The notes below the pieces were generated by a model. It worked only from the letters and a program-made list of their open reading frames with translations. It was not told the origin of the DNA and did not search any database. Below, in pieces: positions 1-8,125 of a stretch of 21,817 nucleotides of DNA (the first letter of the stretch is position 1; each line of letters begins with the position of its first letter). The position numbers were made by a program, and so were the translations under genes. This DNA is from Burkholderiaceae bacterium (GTDB lineage Bacteria > Pseudomonadota > Gammaproteobacteria > Burkholderiales > Burkholderiaceae). The stretch lies in the NCBI GenBank assembly GCA_947374315.1, contig CANCBK010000023.1:1-21817 (forward strand). Reading direction: 5' to 3'.

Positions 1-32
1 GATTCTGAGGTAAAGAAGTAATCATTTGCCAT
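1..32 (-). CDS. metK: S-adenosylmethionine synthetase, N-terminal fragment (cut by window edge)
   Basis: Only the first ten codons are inside the window; on the minus strand they read MANDYFFTSE. This matches the N-terminus of methionine adenosyltransferase, which makes S-adenosylmethionine from methionine and ATP in the cytoplasm. The start is supported by AAAGGA at 40-45, seven bases ahead of the ATG. The gene runs off the left edge, so nothing can be said about the rest. It is divergent from the acyltransferase gene to its right, an arrangement I recall in Burkholderiales. The identification rests on a short but characteristic peptide plus this neighbourhood. Confidence 0.85.
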   Translation of the reverse strand, partial: MANDYFFTSE

Positions 33-39
33 TGCATAT

Positions 40-45
40 TCCTTT
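40..45 (-). promoter_or_regulatory. Ribosome binding site of metK
   Basis: Read on the minus strand, AAAGGA lies seven bases upstream of the metK ATG at 32-30. This good Shine-Dalgarno match fixes the metK start. Confidence 0.7.
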
Positions 46-115
46 AAAAATTAACACGATCTAAGGGACAACTCGACGTGCCAGGAACTACAACGGCGAC
101 GCTTTAGCAGAATTT

Positions 116-1096
116 ATGAATCGCCCTGCAAGTTGCCTTAACTCAGCGATGGATGAATTCTATCTGAAAAATGCCCAATTCATCAACTTGCATGGGAAAT
201 TTGGCCCTACTGCCCACATTGAATATCATGGGAGGGTGCAAAAACTACTTCTCAAGTTCATCCTCGGTGCAATTGCGATACTGCCCCTTTGCTTGGCACA
301 AGTTATTGGCGCTGCTTTAGGGGTATTAGCCTATGTAGGCTCCAAGCAATACCGCCTCCTTTTTCGCCCCCAATATGAGGCAGTAATTAAGAGCCATCAT
401 CTGCCACTCCAAATTTGGAGCGCCGCAGCAGCGTCCGGCCAACTCTTTTCTGACAGCCTTTGGATTTGGCGAAACCCTCAGAAAGCATTGGCCCTGGTTG
501 AGGTTCAAGACTGGGCCCTGGTTGAAGCTGCTATCAACGAAGGCCATGGCTTAGTGATGTTGACACCCCATTTAGGTGGTTTTGAAATTATTCCCCGGGT
601 ATTAGCGCAACACTTTCCAGCCACGATTCTGTATCGCCCTTCACGGCAAGCGTGGCTTAATGAAGTGGTGGAAGAGGGGCGCGCCTATCCCAACATGCAT
701 TTTGTACCCACCAACCTTAACGGGGTTCGTCAAATGACACGCGCCCTCACGCGCGGTGAAGCTATTGGAATTCTTCCTGATCAAGTGCCTAGTGGTGGTG
801 AAGGTGTTTGGGTACCATTCTTTGGGCGCCCTGCTTACACCACGCCACTCCCCGCAAGACTAGCCAATCGCAATAGCACTCCAGTCATCATGTTTACCGC
901 TAAACGCAAGGCGCTTGGCAAAGGCTGGTTGATGCAAGCCACTCGATTAGCACCCCTTTCCGAAGACTCCACAGTAGCAGCCACCGAGCTCAATGTCGCC
1001 ATTGAAAACGCGATCCTGGTGGCGCCCAATCAATTCATCTGGGCCTATAACCGCTACAAGCACCCCACCGGAGCAGAATTACCCCCAAGCAAGTAG
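116..1096 (+). CDS. LpxL/HtrB-family lipid A acyltransferase (first of two)
   Basis: Lysophospholipid acyltransferase of the LpxL/LpxM (HtrB/MsbB) family, which moves an acyl chain from acyl-ACP to a lipid A precursor at the inner membrane. The family HX4E motif is seen as HLGGFE (His152, Glu157 of the long frame), followed by a conserved block near PDQVPSGGEG and WVPFFGRPA. A hydrophobic N-terminal segment at about residues 45-75 fits a membrane anchor. The start is uncertain. The frame opens with ATG at 116 but has no clear ribosome site, and residues 1-40 do not resemble the family. GTG at 236 would give about 286 residues and align with the usual N-terminus, but GGGAGG abuts it too closely. 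The gene is followed by a paralogue and dapF on the same strand. The acyl chain and position added cannot be told from sequence. Confidence 0.88.
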   Translation: MNRPASCLNSAMDEFYLKNAQFINLHGKFGPTAHIEYHGRVQKLLLKFILGAIAILPLCLAQVIGAALGVLAYVGSKQYRLLFRPQYEAVIKSHHLPLQIWSAAAASGQLFSDSLWIWRNPQKALALVEVQDWALVEAAINEGHGLVMLTPHLGGFEIIPRVLAQHFPATILYRPSRQAWLNEVVEEGRAYPNMHFVPTNLNGVRQMTRALTRGEAIGILPDQVPSGGEGVWVPFFGRPAYTTPLPARLANRNSTPVIMFTAKRKALGKGWLMQATRLAPLSEDSTVAATELNVAIENAILVAPNQFIWAYNRYKHPTGAELPPSK

Positions 1097-1106
1097 TTAA
1101 TAAATT

Positions 1107-1112
1107 TATAAT
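1107..1112 (+). promoter_or_regulatory. Candidate -10 element inside an AT-only inverted repeat
   Basis: A perfect TATAAT sits in the 25-bp gap between the two acyltransferase genes. It lies within a 7-bp inverted repeat, AATAAAT (1099-1105) and ATTTATT (1111-1117). No -35 match is present at 17 bp. If used, transcription would begin about at the next gene's start codon, giving an almost leaderless message; that gene indeed shows no Shine-Dalgarno sequence. AT-rich sequence throws up such hexamers by chance. Confidence 0.25.
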
Positions 1113-1121
1113 TTATTGAAC

Positions 1122-2021
1122 ATGGTCTGGCTACAAAACGTTTTTAATTTTCTGGCGCTCAATCTGCTGCGCCTGTTTGCCTTTTTGCCTTACACCCTTA
1201 CCACCCATGTTGGCTATGGCCTGGGTTGGCTAGTAGCACATATCCCCAATGAACGTGCGCATGTGGTTAAAACAAATCTACGCCTATGCTTTCCCAGTCT
1301 GAGTCAAAAACAAATTGATGCGCTTGCACTAGAACACTGGAAATTATTTGGTCGTAGCGTGATTGAGCGAAGTCGAATTTGGCTTGGTAGCGGCAAACAA
1401 ATCACCGACATCGTCACCATCAACTCCGCCATTACCTTGGGTGATCGCAAGCCACGCCTCTTAATTAATCCTCACTTTGTAGGGCTCGAGGGCGGCTTCA
1501 TGGCGCTCTCTGTTTTAGCAAGCCAGCATGACTGGCCGCGTGGCGCAGGCTTATATCAAAACATGAAGAACCCTTTTTTCAACCAAAAAATGATTGAGTG
1601 GAGAAATCGCTTTGGCGGAAAATCGATTGAAAGACAAAGCCGTTTACGCGACTTGATTCGTGAGATTCAAACAGGGAACTTTATCTTTATTGCACCCGAT
1701 ATTGACCTTGGTCCACGCGACTCCATCTTTGTCCCATTCTTTTCGATACAGACAAATACCATTACCTCAGTCTCACGCTTGGCAAGACTGAGTGGTGCGG
1801 AGGTGTGCCTCATGACCACCACTCTGAATGCAGACCGCAAAGCCTACACCTGCAACATCAGCGCGCCACTTCCCAACTTTCCTACCGATGATGTTGAGGC
1901 AGACACTGCGCGCCTCAATAAATACATCGAAGACCTTGTTCGCGAAAGACCGGCAGAGTACTATTGGGTACACAAACGCTTTAAACATAGGCCGCCTGGC
2001 GAGCCTAGCTTTTACAACTAA
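1122..2021 (+). CDS. LpxL/HtrB-family lipid A acyltransferase (second of two)
   Basis: Second member of the lipid A late-acyltransferase family, about 299 residues and of normal length. The catalytic HX4E motif appears as HFVGLE (His118, Glu123), followed by [16 protein letters not shown], the usual region after the active site, and by [12 protein letters not shown] near the C-terminus, a very typical family ending. The N-terminal hydrophobic stretch (residues 4-40) fits a membrane anchor. ATG at 1122 is preferred; an in-frame TTG at 1116 would add two residues. No ribosome site is seen for either. With the upstream paralogue it probably installs the two secondary acyl chains on lipid A. Which copy acts first is not decidable from the window. 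Confidence 0.9.
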   Translation: MVWLQNVFNFLALNLLRLFAFLPYTLTTHVGYGLGWLVAHIPNERAHVVKTNLRLCFPSLSQKQIDALALEHWKLFGRSVIERSRIWLGSGKQITDIVTINSAITLGDRKPRLLINPHFVGLEGGFMALSVLASQHDWPRGAGLYQNMKNPFFNQKMIEWRNRFGGKSIERQSRLRDLIREIQTGNFIFIAPDIDLGPRDSIFVPFFSIQTNTITSVSRLARLSGAEVCLMTTTLNADRKAYTCNISAPLPNFPTDDVEADTARLNKYIEDLVRERPAEYYWVHKRFKHRPPGEPSFYN

Positions 2022-2032
2022 TTGGAAATATT

Positions 2033-2935
2033 TTGAGTACGACTTCAATCAAGCCCACACGCACACTGCGTTTCACCAAAATGCATGGTGCTGGCAATGA
2101 CTTCATTGTGCTCAACGGTATTGATCAAGACTTAAGCAATATCACGCGCGAGCAATGGCAAAAACTTGCCCATCGCCAATTTGGGATCGGCGCCGATCAA
2201 ATTCTCCTGGTAGAGAAAGCCACCCGTCCCGACGCTGATTTTCGTTATCGGATTTTTAACGCCGATGGTGGCGAAGTTGAGCAATGCGGCAATGGCTCAC
2301 GTTGCTTTGTACGCTTTGTGCTCGACCAGGGTCTATCGACAAAAAACCCTTTGCGAGTTGAAGTAGCGCATACCGTACTCACCCTTAAATCCCATCCCGA
2401 CGGACAGATTGAGGTGGACATGGGCGCACCCATTTTCGAACACAGTAAAATTCCATTTGACGCGAGTGGCCTAGCTGATAAACAAGAGTTTCATGAAATG
2501 CTCTATGCGCTTCCTATTGCCACTCCAGGCGTGCACGATAGTTGGATTGGCGTGGTGTCGATGGGCAATCCGCATGCAGTACAAGTGGTGGGCGATGTGG
2601 ATAGCGCACCAGTAGCGGAGGAAGGTCCATCGATTGAAAAAAATCCGGCATTTCCAAAAAAGGTGAATGCGGGCTATATGCAAATTCTGAATCGCAATGC
2701 AATCAAATTGCGTGTTTATGAGCGTGGCGCCGGCGAGACTCTCGCCTGTGGCACTGGCGCATGTGCCGCGGTAGTGTCAGGCATTCGCCGGGGTTTACTC
2801 GATTCACCTGTCAATGTGCATACCCGTGGTGGAGATTTGAAAATTGCTTGGGGCGGCATGTTTAATGAAGTGGCTCAGCCAGTCATTATGACTGGCCCAG
2901 CAATGACGGTATTTGAAGGCGAAACCACCCTCTAA
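2033..2935 (+). CDS. dapF: Diaminopimelate epimerase
   Basis: Converts LL- to meso-diaminopimelate, needed for lysine and for the peptidoglycan cross-link. Both cysteine motifs of this PLP-independent racemase are present: [11 protein letters not shown] (Cys85) and [13 protein letters not shown] (Cys239), the acid/base pair. The family opening KMHGAGNDF begins at residue 16. The start used is TTG at 2033, with GGAA at 2024-2027 upstream; no in-frame ATG precedes the motif, so a non-ATG start is required. At 300 residues it exceeds the roughly 274 of E. coli, from a short N-terminal extension and internal insertions. It lies 11 bp after the second acyltransferase, probably cotranscribed. In E. 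coli dapF is followed by a DUF484 gene and xerC; here those are about 9 kb away on the other strand. Confidence 0.96.
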   Translation: MSTTSIKPTRTLRFTKMHGAGNDFIVLNGIDQDLSNITREQWQKLAHRQFGIGADQILLVEKATRPDADFRYRIFNADGGEVEQCGNGSRCFVRFVLDQGLSTKNPLRVEVAHTVLTLKSHPDGQIEVDMGAPIFEHSKIPFDASGLADKQEFHEMLYALPIATPGVHDSWIGVVSMGNPHAVQVVGDVDSAPVAEEGPSIEKNPAFPKKVNAGYMQILNRNAIKLRVYERGAGETLACGTGACAAVVSGIRRGLLDSPVNVHTRGGDLKIAWGGMFNEVAQPVIMTGPAMTVFEGETTL

Positions 2936-2941
2936 AGAGGG
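2928..2941. terminator. Short hairpin between convergent dapF and pyrE
   Basis: CCCTCT (2928-2933) and AGAGGG (2936-2941) form an inverted repeat that covers the dapF stop codon. On the plus strand a T-rich but interrupted tract (2945-2952) follows; on the minus strand GGTGGTTT follows. It could serve as a modest bidirectional terminator for the two facing genes. The stem is short and neither side has a clean T-run, hence the modest confidence. Confidence 0.45.
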
Positions 2942-2955
2942 CAACTTTCTTTAGA

Positions 2956-3624
2956 TTAAATCCCGTACTTTTCTCGGTAAGCCCTCACGGCTGGCAAATA
3001 ATTTGTTAGCGCGGCATCACTCGAAGCGGTTAAGAAAGACATCAAGTCTGCCAAATTGGCAATCGCCACTACTGGCAATCCAAATTCTTGTTCGACAGCT
3101 TGCACAGCAGACCTATCACCGATCTCTGTTGCAGTACCTGATTTTTCCATCCGATCCAGTGCGATTAAGACGGCTGCTGGCTCAGCACCCGCATCACGAA
3201 TTAATTTCACGGACTCCCTGACTGAAGTTCCAGCAGAAATCACATCATCAATAATGACCACCTTACCTTTGACTGGCGCGCCCACTAATGAGCCGCCCTC
3301 ACCATGATCTTTGGCTTCTTTGCGGTTGTAGGCATAAGGCACATTACGACCGGTATCTACTAAGGCGATTGCCGTTGCGGCAGCCAAGGTGATGCCTTTA
3401 TAGGCCGGCCCATAGAGCATGTCGTATTCAATGCCGGATTCTTGCAAGGCTTTAGCGTAATAGCGCCCCAAGGCACACAAGCGAGCGCCATCATTAAAAC
3501 CACCCGCATTAAAGAAATAAGGAGATAAGCGGCCTGCTTTAGTTTTAAACTCCCCAAACGACAAAACATTTGCCTCTAAGGCAAAACGAATAAAGTTATC
3601 TTGATTAGAATTTTTTGAGCTCAT
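2956..3624 (-). CDS. pyrE: Orotate phosphoribosyltransferase
   Basis: Joins orotate to PRPP to make orotidine 5'-monophosphate in pyrimidine synthesis; cytoplasmic, normally a dimer. The PRPP-binding signature VVIIDDVISAGTS is at residues 122-134, the mobile catalytic loop RKEAKDHGEGG at 101-111, and the early SPYFFNAG block at 34-41. Length (222) is normal. The ATG at 3624 aligns with the family start. It faces dapF and starts only 8 bp from the exonuclease III gene on the other strand, so its promoter must lie within that neighbour. A candidate is listed at 3633-3661. Its ribosome site is at best the AGG of AGGCCT directly upstream, compatible with a leaderless message. Confidence 0.97.
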   Translation of the reverse strand: MSSKNSNQDNFIRFALEANVLSFGEFKTKAGRLSPYFFNAGGFNDGARLCALGRYYAKALQESGIEYDMLYGPAYKGITLAAATAIALVDTGRNVPYAYNRKEAKDHGEGGSLVGAPVKGKVVIIDDVISAGTSVRESVKLIRDAGAEPAAVLIALDRMEKSGTATEIGDRSAVQAVEQEFGLPVVAIANLADLMSFLTASSDAALTNYLPAVRAYREKYGI

Positions 3625-3632
3625 AGGCCTAT
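3625..3632. promoter_or_regulatory. 8-bp gap separating two divergent start codons, with shared AGGCCT palindrome
   Basis: The spacer between the pyrE ATG (minus) and the exonuclease III ATG (plus) is just AGGCCTAT. Its palindrome puts an AGG ahead of each start: five bases from the plus-strand ATG and three from the minus-strand one. It is a weak Shine-Dalgarno candidate for both genes, and the shared role is inference. Confidence 0.4.
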
Positions 3633-3661
3633 ATGTTACGCATCATTTCCGCCAACCTCAA
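3633..3661 (-). promoter_or_regulatory. Candidate sigma-70 promoter for pyrE inside the exonuclease gene
   Basis: Read on the minus strand: TTGAGG (3656-3661) as -35, a 17-bp spacer, and TAACAT (3633-3638) as -10. Each hexamer matches consensus at four of six positions. The -10 overlaps the first two codons of the neighbouring gene. Transcription from it would begin about two bases before the pyrE ATG. This is a pattern match only. Confidence 0.35.
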
Positions 3662-4415
3662 CGGTATCCGCTCTGCGGTCAAAAAAGGCTTCATGCCTTG
3701 GGTTATCAAACAAAAGGCAGACTTCGTTTGCATGCAGGAGTTGAAAGCGCAGCAAGATGATCTCGAGGACGCAATCCTTAACCCAGATGGCTTACACGGC
3801 TTCTTTCATCATGCCGAGAAAAAAGGCTATAGCGGTTGCGGCATCTATACCCCACATAAGCCAGATGAGGTGCTTTATGGCTATGGCAATCCAGAATTTG
3901 ATGCGGAGGGGCGCTATGTAGAGGCCCGCTTTAAAAAACTGTCAGTGATCTCGGTATACATGCCATCTGGATCTAGCTCACCAGAAAGACAAGAGGCCAA
4001 ATACCGCTATCTTGATTCTTTCTTGCCCCACCTAGTTGAGCTCAAAAAGTCAGGACGCGAGATCGTGCTTTGTGGTGATGTCAACATTGCCCATAATGAA
4101 ATCGACCTGAAGAACTGGAAGGGTAATCTGAAGAACTCGGGATTTTTGCCAGAAGAGCGCGCCTGGCTAAGCAATCTATTTGGCAAAGTCGGCTACGTAG
4201 ATGTCTATAGACAACTAGAGCCAAAGGCTACTGATGCGTGCTACACCTGGTGGAGTAATCGCGGGCAAGCGTATGCGAAGAATGTCGGTTGGCGCATCGA
4301 CTATCACATTACTACCCCAGGCATCGCTGCTAGCGCCAAGAACACGGCGGTCTACAAAGATGAGCGCTTCTCCGATCACGCGCCACTAACGGTGGATTAC
4401 GACTGGTCTATTTAG
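3633..4415 (+). CDS. xthA: Exodeoxyribonuclease III / AP endonuclease
   Basis: Base-excision-repair nuclease of the exonuclease-endonuclease-phosphatase fold; it cuts DNA 5' of abasic sites and trims 3' ends using a divalent metal. Visible family residues: Asn8 in SANLNGIRS, metal-ligand Glu36 in MQELKA, Asp149 and Asn151 in CGDVNIAHNEIDL, WWSNRG and WRIDYH near the C-terminus, and the catalytic Asp248-His249 pair in FSDHAPL. Length (260) is normal. The ATG at 3633 begins MLRIISANLNG, which aligns at the family start. It is divergent from pyrE across 8 bp and its 3' end overlaps ampG by 8 bp. It could be named xthA or exoA; the biochemical balance of activities is not visible. Confidence 0.95.
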   Translation: MLRIISANLNGIRSAVKKGFMPWVIKQKADFVCMQELKAQQDDLEDAILNPDGLHGFFHHAEKKGYSGCGIYTPHKPDEVLYGYGNPEFDAEGRYVEARFKKLSVISVYMPSGSSSPERQEAKYRYLDSFLPHLVELKKSGREIVLCGDVNIAHNEIDLKNWKGNLKNSGFLPEERAWLSNLFGKVGYVDVYRQLEPKATDACYTWWSNRGQAYAKNVGWRIDYHITTPGIAASAKNTAVYKDERFSDHAPLTVDYDWSI

Positions 4416-5730
4416 CGATTTGTGCGTCGTGCTTTTTAAACTCAACAACCTTGAAGTGGATAGTGAGCCAAATCAGAATCAACACAGGCGCACCAATAAT
4501 CGCTGTGCCGATAAAGAAACTTTGGTAACCAAAGGCATCCACAAAGACTCCTGAAAAGCCCGCCAACCACTTTGGCAATAAGAGCATCATCGAACTAAAC
4601 AAAGCGTATTGCGTAGCGGAATACTGAATATTCGTAAGCGATGATAAAAACGCAATAAACGCTGCCGTGGCAATACCAGAACTCAGGTTGTCTGCGGAAA
4701 TCACCCACACCAAACCATTCAAATCGTGACCTTGGGTCGCAAGCCAAGCAAAGAGCAGATTGCTAATGGCCGACAGAATCGCGCCAAGAAACAAAATACG
4801 CATGACCCCAAAGCGTAGTGTCATCACCCCGCCAACAAAAGCGCCCACTAGAGTCATCACCACACCAAACACCTTGCTAACAGCGGCAACCTCATCTTTG
4901 GTATAGCCCATATCCACATAAAAAGGGTTGGCCATGATGCCCATCACGACATCGCTTATGCGATAGATTGCAATCAACGCCAAAATGAGAGCAGCATGCC
5001 AGCCATAACGTTGAATAAAGTCTGCGAATGGCTCAATCAAGGTTTGATGCAGCCATGCCTTTACATCGCGCACCTTCGCTAATTCGACACGCACTGGCTC
5101 TTTACTAAATAAGGTCGTAATGACGCCAACGCCGATCGAGAACGCCATGCAAAGATAGGCGAACTGCCAGGCACCTGCATCATATGACCCACCACTGAGC
5201 TCTACTCGTGCAGCTAGCCAAAGCACACCGGCACCCGACCAAATTAAAGCGAGTCGGTAACCGGTTTGGTATGTCGCCGCCAAAGCAGCCTGATGATCGC
5301 TATCAGCCGATTCAATCCGGAAGGCGTCTAAGGCGATATCTTGTGTAGCAGAACCAAAAGCAACCAGTAGCGCACACCAAATCATCAGGGTAAGCTGGGA
5401 TTGAGGATCAACACTAGCCATTCCAATCAAGCCCAAAATAATCAGGGCCTGCGCAAACAGCAACCAACTCCGTCTACGACCTAATAATTTTGTTAACAAG
5501 GGAATAGGTAAACGATCCACCAAAGGTGCCCACATCCACTTGAATGCATAAATCAGACCGACCCAAGTGAGGTAGCCAATGGTACTGCGATCAATACCCG
5601 CCTCTCTCAACCAAAAACTGAGAGTACCCAAAATAAGAAGGAGGGGTAGACCTGCGGAGAAGCCCAAGAAGAGCATCCGCAGACAGGGCCATTGGAGATA
5701 GACCCGAAAATCGCTTAACCAGGATCGCAT
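4408..5730 (-). CDS. ampG: AmpG-family muropeptide permease (major facilitator)
   Basis: Inner-membrane transporter with about twelve predicted hydrophobic segments, related to AmpG, which imports GlcNAc-anhydroMurNAc peptides released during wall turnover. Family marks include the early GFSAGLPLLLILGTLSFWL, IDRSTIGYLTWVGL, the FKWMWAPLVDR loop, the GRRRSWLL loop, and SATQDIALDAFRIE. ATG at 5730 is chosen although the frame is open to 5772: this start lies four bases after the metW stop and gives 440 residues, aligning with E. coli AmpG residue 1. No ribosome site is strong, so translational coupling to metW is likely. It is the last gene of the slmA-metX-metW-ampG run. Its stop overlaps the exonuclease III stop on the other strand. 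Substrate is by homology only. Confidence 0.87.
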   Translation of the reverse strand: MRSWLSDFRVYLQWPCLRMLFLGFSAGLPLLLILGTLSFWLREAGIDRSTIGYLTWVGLIYAFKWMWAPLVDRLPIPLLTKLLGRRRSWLLFAQALIILGLIGMASVDPQSQLTLMIWCALLVAFGSATQDIALDAFRIESADSDHQAALAATYQTGYRLALIWSGAGVLWLAARVELSGGSYDAGAWQFAYLCMAFSIGVGVITTLFSKEPVRVELAKVRDVKAWLHQTLIEPFADFIQRYGWHAALILALIAIYRISDVVMGIMANPFYVDMGYTKDEVAAVSKVFGVVMTLVGAFVGGVMTLRFGVMRILFLGAILSAISNLLFAWLATQGHDLNGLVWVISADNLSSGIATAAFIAFLSSLTNIQYSATQYALFSSMMLLLPKWLAGFSGVFVDAFGYQSFFIGTAIIGAPVLILIWLTIHFKVVEFKKHDAQIAK

Positions 5731-5734
5731 CACT

Positions 5735-6316
5735 TTAGGCACGACGAATGCGGAATAGCGCCAAGCTTCCAAAGAGGTTTGGCATTAAGGTCACTTGTCG
5801 ACCCTCATGCAAGATGCATTGGTCCAGAATCTTTAAACCCAGGCTGGAGGCTAATTTCTCAAAATCGGCCACTGTGAGCACGCGCACATTGGGGGTGTTG
5901 TACCACTGGTATGGCAAGCTTTTCGAAACAGGCATACGGCCAAAACCAACCGCTAAACGGTGTGACCAATGGCCAAAATTTGGGAAAGATACGACTGACT
6001 CTTTTCCAACTCGCACCACTTCACGCAAAATCTTTTCAGTTTCGTGAATGGTTTGCAGAGTTTGTGAAAGCACGACAGTATCAAAACTATTGTTCTCAAA
6101 CAGCGCTAAACCACCTTCGAGATTTTGCTGAATCACATTCAGACCTTTTTGCACGCATGACAACACACGAGCATCATCAATCTCGACGCCATAGGCATGA
6201 ACGGGTTTTTGCTTTTGCAAATACTCTAAGAAGCTACCGTCTCCACAGCCGAGATCCAACACCTCACTATTGGGAGCGATCCAGCGAGCGATTGCCGCAA
6301 AGTCTGCGCGCTTCAT
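5735..6316 (-). CDS. metW: Methionine biosynthesis protein MetW
   Basis: Small class I methyltransferase-fold protein, 193 residues. The SAM-binding motif I is [12 protein letters not shown] at residues 19-30, followed by GVEIDDARV and the MetW-like [17 protein letters not shown] stretch. MetW accompanies MetX in many proteobacteria and is thought to be needed for the homoserine acylation step, but its own reaction is not firmly settled. The start overlaps the metX stop by four bases (ATGA), which indicates translational coupling. Its stop is four bases before ampG. The pairing with metX directly upstream strongly supports the call. Confidence 0.95.
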   Translation of the reverse strand: MKRADFAAIARWIAPNSEVLDLGCGDGSFLEYLQKQKPVHAYGVEIDDARVLSCVQKGLNVIQQNLEGGLALFENNSFDTVVLSQTLQTIHETEKILREVVRVGKESVVSFPNFGHWSHRLAVGFGRMPVSKSLPYQWYNTPNVRVLTVADFEKLASSLGLKILDQCILHEGRQVTLMPNLFGSLALFRIRRA

Positions 6317-7452
6317 GCTTTTACCTCTAGCATTTGTTCAAAATAGGCGCGAATCAAATGGTGATAACGAGGATCGTCCAACAAGAAAGCATCGTGTCCA
6401 TGTGGGGCATCAATTTCCGCATAACTTACTTCACTCTTATTACTGAGCAAAGATGCCACAATCTCGCGGCTCCGGTTTGGCGGAAAACGCCAGTCCGTAG
6501 AAAAACTCACTACCAAAAACTTCGCCTGCACTTCAGCCAGGGCGCGGTTCAAGCTACCCTCATAGCGACGTGAGGGATCAAAATAATCCAACGCTCGAGT
6601 AATGAGTAAGTAGGTATTGGCATCAAAATAGGTAGAAAACTTCTCCCCTTGATGGCGCAAGTAACTTTCAACCTCAAACTCCACATCAAAACTGAAGCGA
6701 TAATCATTCGATTCACCCTTGGGACGCTGCAATTCGCGCCCAAACTTTTCCGCCATGTCATCGTCAGATAGATAGGTGATATGACCTACCATACGCGCTA
6801 ATCTTAGGCCGCGCTTCGGCACGACGCCATGCTCGTAATAGTTGCCCCCATGAAAATCAGGATCAGACAAAATTGCATTACGCGCAACTTCGTTAAAGGC
6901 AATGTTCTGGGCGCTCAATTTTGGTGTAGATGCAATCACCACACAATGCGCTAAGCGTTTTGGAAACTGGATGGACCAAGCCAATGCTTGCATACCCCCC
7001 AAGCTTCCACCCAATACTGCAGCAAAGCGACGGATACCCAGCTTATCAGCTAAGCGTGCTTGAGTGTTCACCCAATCCTCAACAGTAATCACTGGGAAAT
7101 CAGCACCATAAGGTTTGCCACTGGCAGGATTCATGCTCATTGGGCCCGTTGACCCAAAACAAGAGCCTAAATTATTCACGCCAATCACAAAGAAGCGATC
7201 TGTATCTACCGGCTTGCCGGGTCCGATCATGTTGTCCCACCAGCCGATGTCGCTTGCATTGTCGGGGTTCGGGCCAGCCACATGGTGGGATGCATTTAAT
7301 GCATGACAGACCAATACGGCATTACTTTTATCGGCATTGAGTTTGCCATACGTTTCAATGACTAGATCGTAGCCAGACAATATGGCGCCACTTTGCAAGG
7401 GCAAGGGCTCGGCAAAGTGGATGGTGTTTCTAGAGAGGTGCAGCTCGCTCAT
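6313..7452 (-). CDS. metX: Homoserine O-acyltransferase (MetX family)
   Basis: Alpha/beta-hydrolase-fold enzyme that activates homoserine for methionine synthesis. The nucleophile elbow GGSLGG holds Ser150; the other triad members fit Asp320 (FSTDWRFPP) and His353 (GHDAFLL). [12 protein letters not shown] and WWDNMIGPG are also typical. Length (379) is standard. The acyl donor may be acetyl-CoA or succinyl-CoA: betaproteobacterial MetX proteins are often assigned as succinyltransferases, and the residues deciding this were not resolved here. Its ATG overlaps the slmA stop by four bases and its stop overlaps the metW start by four bases, so the three genes look translationally coupled. Confidence 0.95.
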   Translation of the reverse strand: MSELHLSRNTIHFAEPLPLQSGAILSGYDLVIETYGKLNADKSNAVLVCHALNASHHVAGPNPDNASDIGWWDNMIGPGKPVDTDRFFVIGVNNLGSCFGSTGPMSMNPASGKPYGADFPVITVEDWVNTQARLADKLGIRRFAAVLGGSLGGMQALAWSIQFPKRLAHCVVIASTPKLSAQNIAFNEVARNAILSDPDFHGGNYYEHGVVPKRGLRLARMVGHITYLSDDDMAEKFGRELQRPKGESNDYRFSFDVEFEVESYLRHQGEKFSTYFDANTYLLITRALDYFDPSRRYEGSLNRALAEVQAKFLVVSFSTDWRFPPNRSREIVASLLSNKSEVSYAEIDAPHGHDAFLLDDPRYHHLIRAYFEQMLEVKA

Positions 7453-8105
7453 TCGGATAGAAGGATACGAAGACTAACATCAGACGCTTCGGTTGGTAGT
7501 TTTTTAAAGCCGCTACGAGCAAATCGATGCCAACGGCCTAAGACGCAGCTCATCAGCATGGCTGCACGAACACTGACTTCGTCTTGAGTGACGCTTGCCC
7601 AAGCACCCCCTTGAGTTTGAGCAATGCGCAAGGCTTGCTTTAATGACACCTCAACACGATCAAGCACTTGGGTGATGCGCTCTTGTAAGCGATCATCCTC
7701 TTGAAGCAAAGCATCACCTAACAGCACGCGGGTCATACCAGGATTTTTTTCCGCGAAGAACAAGAGCATCTGCAAAATGCCGCGAGCCTGCGCAAGGCCA
7801 GACTCTTCTTTTTGATTAATCTGGTTAATCAGACCAAATACAGTTTGCTCAATAAAAGCAATTAAGCCCTCGAACATTTGCGCTTTACTTGCGAAGTGGC
7901 GGTACAGTGCCGCTTCTGAAACTTGAATTTTTGCCGCTAAGGCTGCAGTAGTCACGCGCTCACCCTTCGGGTTCTGCAACATCTCTGCCAGCACTTGCAA
8001 AATCTGAAGTCGGCGCTCGCCAGGACGTGGACGCTTGCGTACCTTACCCTCATCGGCAATAGCAGATTCAATTTCTAACGAGGTGGGATCTAAAGCGTCG
8101 CGCAT
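7449..8105 (-). CDS. slmA: Nucleoid occlusion factor SlmA (TetR family)
   Basis: DNA-binding division inhibitor that, in E. coli, binds chromosomal sites and blocks FtsZ assembly over the nucleoid. The helix-turn-helix region is at about residues 51-71, containing the SlmA-like [17 protein letters not shown]. Later blocks such as [19 protein letters not shown] and DRLQERI also align with E. coli SlmA from memory. At 218 residues it is longer than E. coli SlmA (198), mainly through an acidic then basic N-terminal tail (residues 1-30). It is 20 bp downstream of argB and overlaps metX by four bases. Another TetR-family function is less likely given the extended similarity. Confidence 0.9.
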   Translation of the reverse strand: MRDALDPTSLEIESAIADEGKVRKRPRPGERRLQILQVLAEMLQNPKGERVTTAALAAKIQVSEAALYRHFASKAQMFEGLIAFIEQTVFGLINQINQKEESGLAQARGILQMLLFFAEKNPGMTRVLLGDALLQEDDRLQERITQVLDRVEVSLKQALRIAQTQGGAWASVTQDEVSVRAAMLMSCVLGRWHRFARSGFKKLPTEASDVSLRILLSE

Positions 8106-8125
8106 ATATCTCTCTTATTAGATTC

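Noticed and set aside
62..115. CCAGG and ACAACGGCG segments reminiscent of the 3' part of an SAH riboswitch near metK
   Set aside because: The matching 5' segments that form the conserved core are missing and only about four consecutive pairs form; without a covariance search it cannot be called.
5911..6330. 139-codon plus-strand frame opposite metW
   Set aside because: Antisense to metW with no recognisable domain; metW is firmly supported by motif and operon position.
7449..8105. TetR-type regulator as the local repressor of metX or argB
   Set aside because: Sequence matches SlmA across its length rather than a ligand-sensing repressor, and no operator-like palindrome was seen upstream of argB or metX.
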